From positions 1 through 25,230 of the IMG/VR virus record IMGVR_UViG_3300010296_003804: a stretch of 25,230 bases of DNA. One strand, written 5' to 3'. Positions 22,803 through 25,230 of the stretch are shown here, piece after piece. Position 1 is the stretch's first letter. Each line of letters starts with the position of its first letter. This stretch comes from a virus. Position numbers and translations under genes: made by a program. The notes below the pieces were generated by a model. It did no database searches, was not told the origin of the DNA, and worked only from the letters and a program-made list of their open reading frames with translations.

Positions 22803-24360
22803 TGTAAAAAAAATTATTATTGTAGGTGGAGGAAGTGCCGGATGGATGACAGCAGCTACGCTGGCGTCTCAACTAAAATCTGTAGAAATTAAAGTTGTGG
22901 AAAGTCCTAACATTCCCACAGTTGGTGTTGGAGAAAGCACAGTGGGAGGAGTTCGAGCTTGGCTAAGAATGGTAGGTATTCAAGATCACGACTTTGTCAA
23001 ACACACAGATGCAAGTTACAAACTTGCTATTAAGTTTAACAATTTTTACACAAAAGATAGTGGTTCGTGGTACTATCCTTTTGGCGAGCCTGTATTTGAA
23101 AACTGTATTCACAAAAGAGATGATTGGTTTATAAAAAAGACACTATATCCAGATACTCCTAGCAGTGATTATGTAGACTGTTATTATCCGCAAATGGCTC
23201 TTGTAAACAATAATAAAATGGTTGTGGACCATGTAGATCTAAAAGGTTTTAATTTTTACAATGATACTGCTTTTCATTTTGATGCAGCAAAATTAGGTAT
23301 ATGGTTGCGTGATACATTTTGTAAAAATCTAGGAGTAGAGCACATTTCAGCAGAAGTAGTAGAATGTTTACAAAATCACAACGGAATACAAAAAATAATA
23401 CTAGATAACAATACTGAACATACAGCAGATTTGTTTGTTGATTGTACAGGATTTTCAAGTTTGCTTTTAGGTAAAACACTTGACGTTCCATTTAATAGTT
23501 ATGAACATATATTGCCTAATAATCGTGCTTGGGCTACTCGTGTGCAATATACCGATAAAGAAACACAACTAGATAGTGTAACAGACTGTACTGCATTAGA
23601 TAATGGTTGGGTGTGGAATATTCCCTTATGGAGCAGAATAGGCACAGGTTATGTTTATAGTGATAAATTTATAAATCCGGAAGATGCTAAAAAAGATTTC
23701 ATTGCTCATTTACAGAATAAAGGTTATAGCACAGATAACTGCGAATTCAAAGATATTAAAATGAGGGTAGGTATACATGAAAAGCTCTGGGTTAAGAATG
23801 TAGTAGCAATCGGACTCAGTGCAGCATTTATAGAACCTTTAGAAAGCACAGGACTACTTACTACTCACGATTTTGCTACAAATCTTGTAAGAATATTATC
23901 TAGAGGTAACAACTACAGTCAATGGGATAGAGATGAATTTAATCTAGTATGCGAAGATACTTTTAATTATTGGGCTAGTTTTGTAAGTATGCACTATGCA
24001 CTTAGTCATAGAAATGACAGTGCATATTGGCGTGCTGCTACTGAAAAAAGCTATACTAATTTGTTACCTAAATTAAGCAATGTACAAACTCAAGGATTGT
24101 ATTTCCAATCTATATATCAAAAGAATTTTGTTGATTTTTTACAAGATGACGATGGCGTAAATTGTTTAGCAGCAGGAATGAATTGGAATGCAAATGATGT
24201 TACTGTGCTTAATAAAATTTTTCCTAAGCATATAGATAAAAAACAAGAATTTTCTAAAATGATAGATAATTTAGAATTGAGAAAACAAAAATGGAACATT
24301 GCTGTGCAATCTGTTCCATCTTTAAATCAATTTTTATTTGAAAACTTTTACAAAGATTAG
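22792..24360 (+). CDS. Flavin-dependent (tryptophan-type) halogenase 5
   Basis: A 522-residue halogenase, the longest of the five and the most like characterised enzymes. FAD motifs are VGGGSAGW at 11-18, GVGESTV at 45-51 and LFVDCTGF at 214-221. Catalytic Lys77 lies in ASYKLAIKFNNF, followed by WVWNIP at 273-278 and Glu351 in FIEPLESTGLL with the Ser-Thr-Gly halide site. In the Lys motif the final Trp is Phe. The C-terminal region contains VSMHYALSHRNDSAYW, shared in outline with halogenase 4 (VSMHYANNTRQTEFW). The substrate could be tryptophan, another indole or phenol, or a protein side chain. The 3' end overlaps the convergent glycine-rich gene by 4 bp. Confidence 0.95.
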   Translation: MTTNVKKIIIVGGGSAGWMTAATLASQLKSVEIKVVESPNIPTVGVGESTVGGVRAWLRMVGIQDHDFVKHTDASYKLAIKFNNFYTKDSGSWYYPFGEPVFENCIHKRDDWFIKKTLYPDTPSSDYVDCYYPQMALVNNNKMVVDHVDLKGFNFYNDTAFHFDAAKLGIWLRDTFCKNLGVEHISAEVVECLQNHNGIQKIILDNNTEHTADLFVDCTGFSSLLLGKTLDVPFNSYEHILPNNRAWATRVQYTDKETQLDSVTDCTALDNGWVWNIPLWSRIGTGYVYSDKFINPEDAKKDFIAHLQNKGYSTDNCEFKDIKMRVGIHEKLWVKNVVAIGLSAAFIEPLESTGLLTTHDFATNLVRILSRGNNYSQWDRDEFNLVCEDTFNYWASFVSMHYALSHRNDSAYWRAATEKSYTNLLPKLSNVQTQGLYFQSIYQKNFVDFLQDDDGVNCLAAGMNWNANDVTVLNKIFPKHIDKKQEFSKMIDNLELRKQKWNIAVQSVPSLNQFLFENFYKD

Positions 24361-25230
24361 TATCTTACAATAACAACGCCATTACCGCCTGGGTATCCCC
24401 ATTGGCCGCCACCGCCGCCTCCACCAGTGTGTGATCCGCCTGCGCCGCCTCTGGCTGTTGGAAATCCATCTTGGCCTGTATTAAGACTTTGTCCGCCGCC
24501 TTGGCCAATCTTTCTTGGTCCACCATAAGGTCCGCTGTGATGGAAACTACCTCCTCCACCACCGCCAATGCCTCCAGCATTGCCATTAACATTCCAACCT
24601 AGGTGTCCGCCTCCTGCGCCGCCTCCACCAAAATAGAGTGTTCCTCCTAGTAGATCTGTAGCACGACCTGGTCCGCCTGCTATTTGGTTTCCACGGAAAC
24701 TGCCACGGTAGTTTTGACGACCGTCAGGTGCACTAGCACCACCGCCACCAGCGCCACCACCACCGCCACCTTGGTGACTGTTTTCGCCATTAACATTAAA
24801 TCGTACTCCGCTACCTCCTGGATAGCCTTGACCGTCTGTGCCACGACCTCCTAAGTGTCTACGACGACTACCATCGGCATCACTGTTTGATCCACCACCG
24901 CCGGATCCTCCTGAACGTCCTGAACTGTGTCCATTATCATAACCTTGTGGATTTGAGCCTCTCCAAGATCCACCTCCACCACCGCCTTGAGCAGTTATAG
25001 TTGAAAATACTGAGTTGCCACCATTTTGTCCTGCAATCGTAGGTGATCCTCCTCCGCCGTTTCCTCCACGGCCTTCTGCACCTACTGTAACATTATAACC
25101 ACTGCCTGCGCTTACTGGAAAACTTCTATTAAACACAACACCGCCGGCACCACCAGCGCCTGACCAGTCATATCCACTAGCTCCGCCACCGCCGACTACA
25201 AGTACCTGAACATTACCACTAAATGCAGGA
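24357..25230 (-). CDS. Glycine-rich fibre or adhesin protein (5' end outside window)
   Basis: About 290 codons are visible; the frame stays open to the right edge, so the true start lies outside. The GTG at 25136 is internal. Reading from the edge, NVQVLVVGGGGASGYDW, then GAGGAGGVV, FPVSAGSGYNVTVGAEG, NSVFSTITAQGGGGGG and the terminal GGNGVVIVRY match the glycine-rich domain of phage tail fibres and adhesins, in which Gly-rich motifs form polyglycine-II sheets as in gp38-type tips. Many short runs of G with S, N, W and H between them suggest receptor-binding loops. Base composition is clearly more GC-rich than in the flanking genes because of GGN codons. It is likely a host-recognition protein and starts a new minus unit. 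Confidence 0.82.
   Translation of the reverse strand, partial: PAFSGNVQVLVVGGGGASGYDWSGAGGAGGVVFNRSFPVSAGSGYNVTVGAEGRGGNGGGGSPTIAGQNGGNSVFSTITAQGGGGGGSWRGSNPQGYDNGHSSGRSGGSGGGGSNSDADGSRRRHLGGRGTDGQGYPGGSGVRFNVNGENSHQGGGGGGAGGGGASAPDGRQNYRGSFRGNQIAGGPGRATDLLGGTLYFGGGGAGGGHLGWNVNGNAGGIGGGGGGSFHHSGPYGGPRKIGQGGGQSLNTGQDGFPTARGGAGGSHTGGGGGGGQWGYPGGNGVVIVRY

Noticed and set aside
9005-24360. A bacterial natural-product cluster (siderophore or indole alkaloid type).
   Set aside because: No synthase, transporter, carrier or regulator is present, and the genes lie between virion, tail chaperone and adhesin genes with T4-type late boxes.
24365-24592. Alternative minus frame inside the glycine-rich gene.
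   Set aside because: The GGN-rich codons keep other frames open; the product is low complexity, and the Gly-rich frame has the family pattern.
1-25230. tRNA genes, CRISPR arrays, insertion sequences and att sites.
   Set aside because: I saw no cloverleaf-type sequence, regular direct repeats, transposase or integrase; this was by eye only.

Overview
The window looks like part of a tailed-phage genome, most likely a marine T4-like myovirus. It is AT-rich and tightly packed, with genes abutting or overlapping by 1 to 23 bp. It carries virion-type genes: fibre-like structural proteins, a tail assembly chaperone-like protein and a glycine-rich adhesin-like protein. It also carries T4-type late promoter boxes (TATAAATA or a one-base variant) directly upstream of minus-strand genes. 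No integrase, tRNA or ordinary bacterial housekeeping block is visible. The host cannot be read from the sequence; an AT-rich marine host (SAR11 or a picocyanobacterium) is an inference from style alone.

Layout. (A) 1-1691, plus strand: end of an upstream gene, a Nudix hydrolase, a 2OG-Fe(II) oxygenase-like protein, a cupin-like protein without metal ligands, and a small helical protein. (B) 1688-6430, minus: three virion-type genes, namely a fibre-like protein ending in a cupredoxin-like domain, an 850-residue subtilisin-like protease, and a second cupredoxin-containing structural protein. (C) 6481-8458, minus: phage GroES and GroEL. (D) 8532-8975, minus: tail assembly chaperone-like protein. 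(E) 9005-11060, minus: three overlapping 2OG-Fe(II) oxygenase-like genes, one lacking a metal-binding His. (F) 11184-24360: an island of five full-length flavin-dependent (tryptophan-type) halogenases, all on plus, interleaved with eight more oxygenase-fold genes (two on plus, six on minus) and one unknown gene. (G) 24357-25230, minus: glycine-rich fibre or adhesin protein running off the window end.

The main result is the oxidative island. About 15.5 kb (9.0-24.4 kb) holds five flavin-dependent halogenases and eleven oxygenase-fold proteins, with a twelfth at 0.5-1.1 kb, all beside virion genes. Single flavin halogenases are known in cyanophages (VirX1 of Syn10), but five in one phage segment alternating with this many oxygenases is unusual. 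No flavin reductase is visible, so reduced flavin would have to come from the host or from elsewhere in the genome. A plausible but untested role is oxidative and halogenating modification of virion proteins, host surface molecules or a small molecule.

Regulation. Six late-promoter-like boxes all read on minus. They precede the structural genes, groES, the tail chaperone and two oxygenase units. I saw none in front of the plus-strand halogenases, which suggests a different expression time. Two boxes lie only 5 nt before an ATG, predicting leaderless late mRNAs. One box lies in the loop of a 12-bp hairpin whose 3' arm contains the ribosome binding site of the next gene, a layout like the T4 gene e and soc translational switches.
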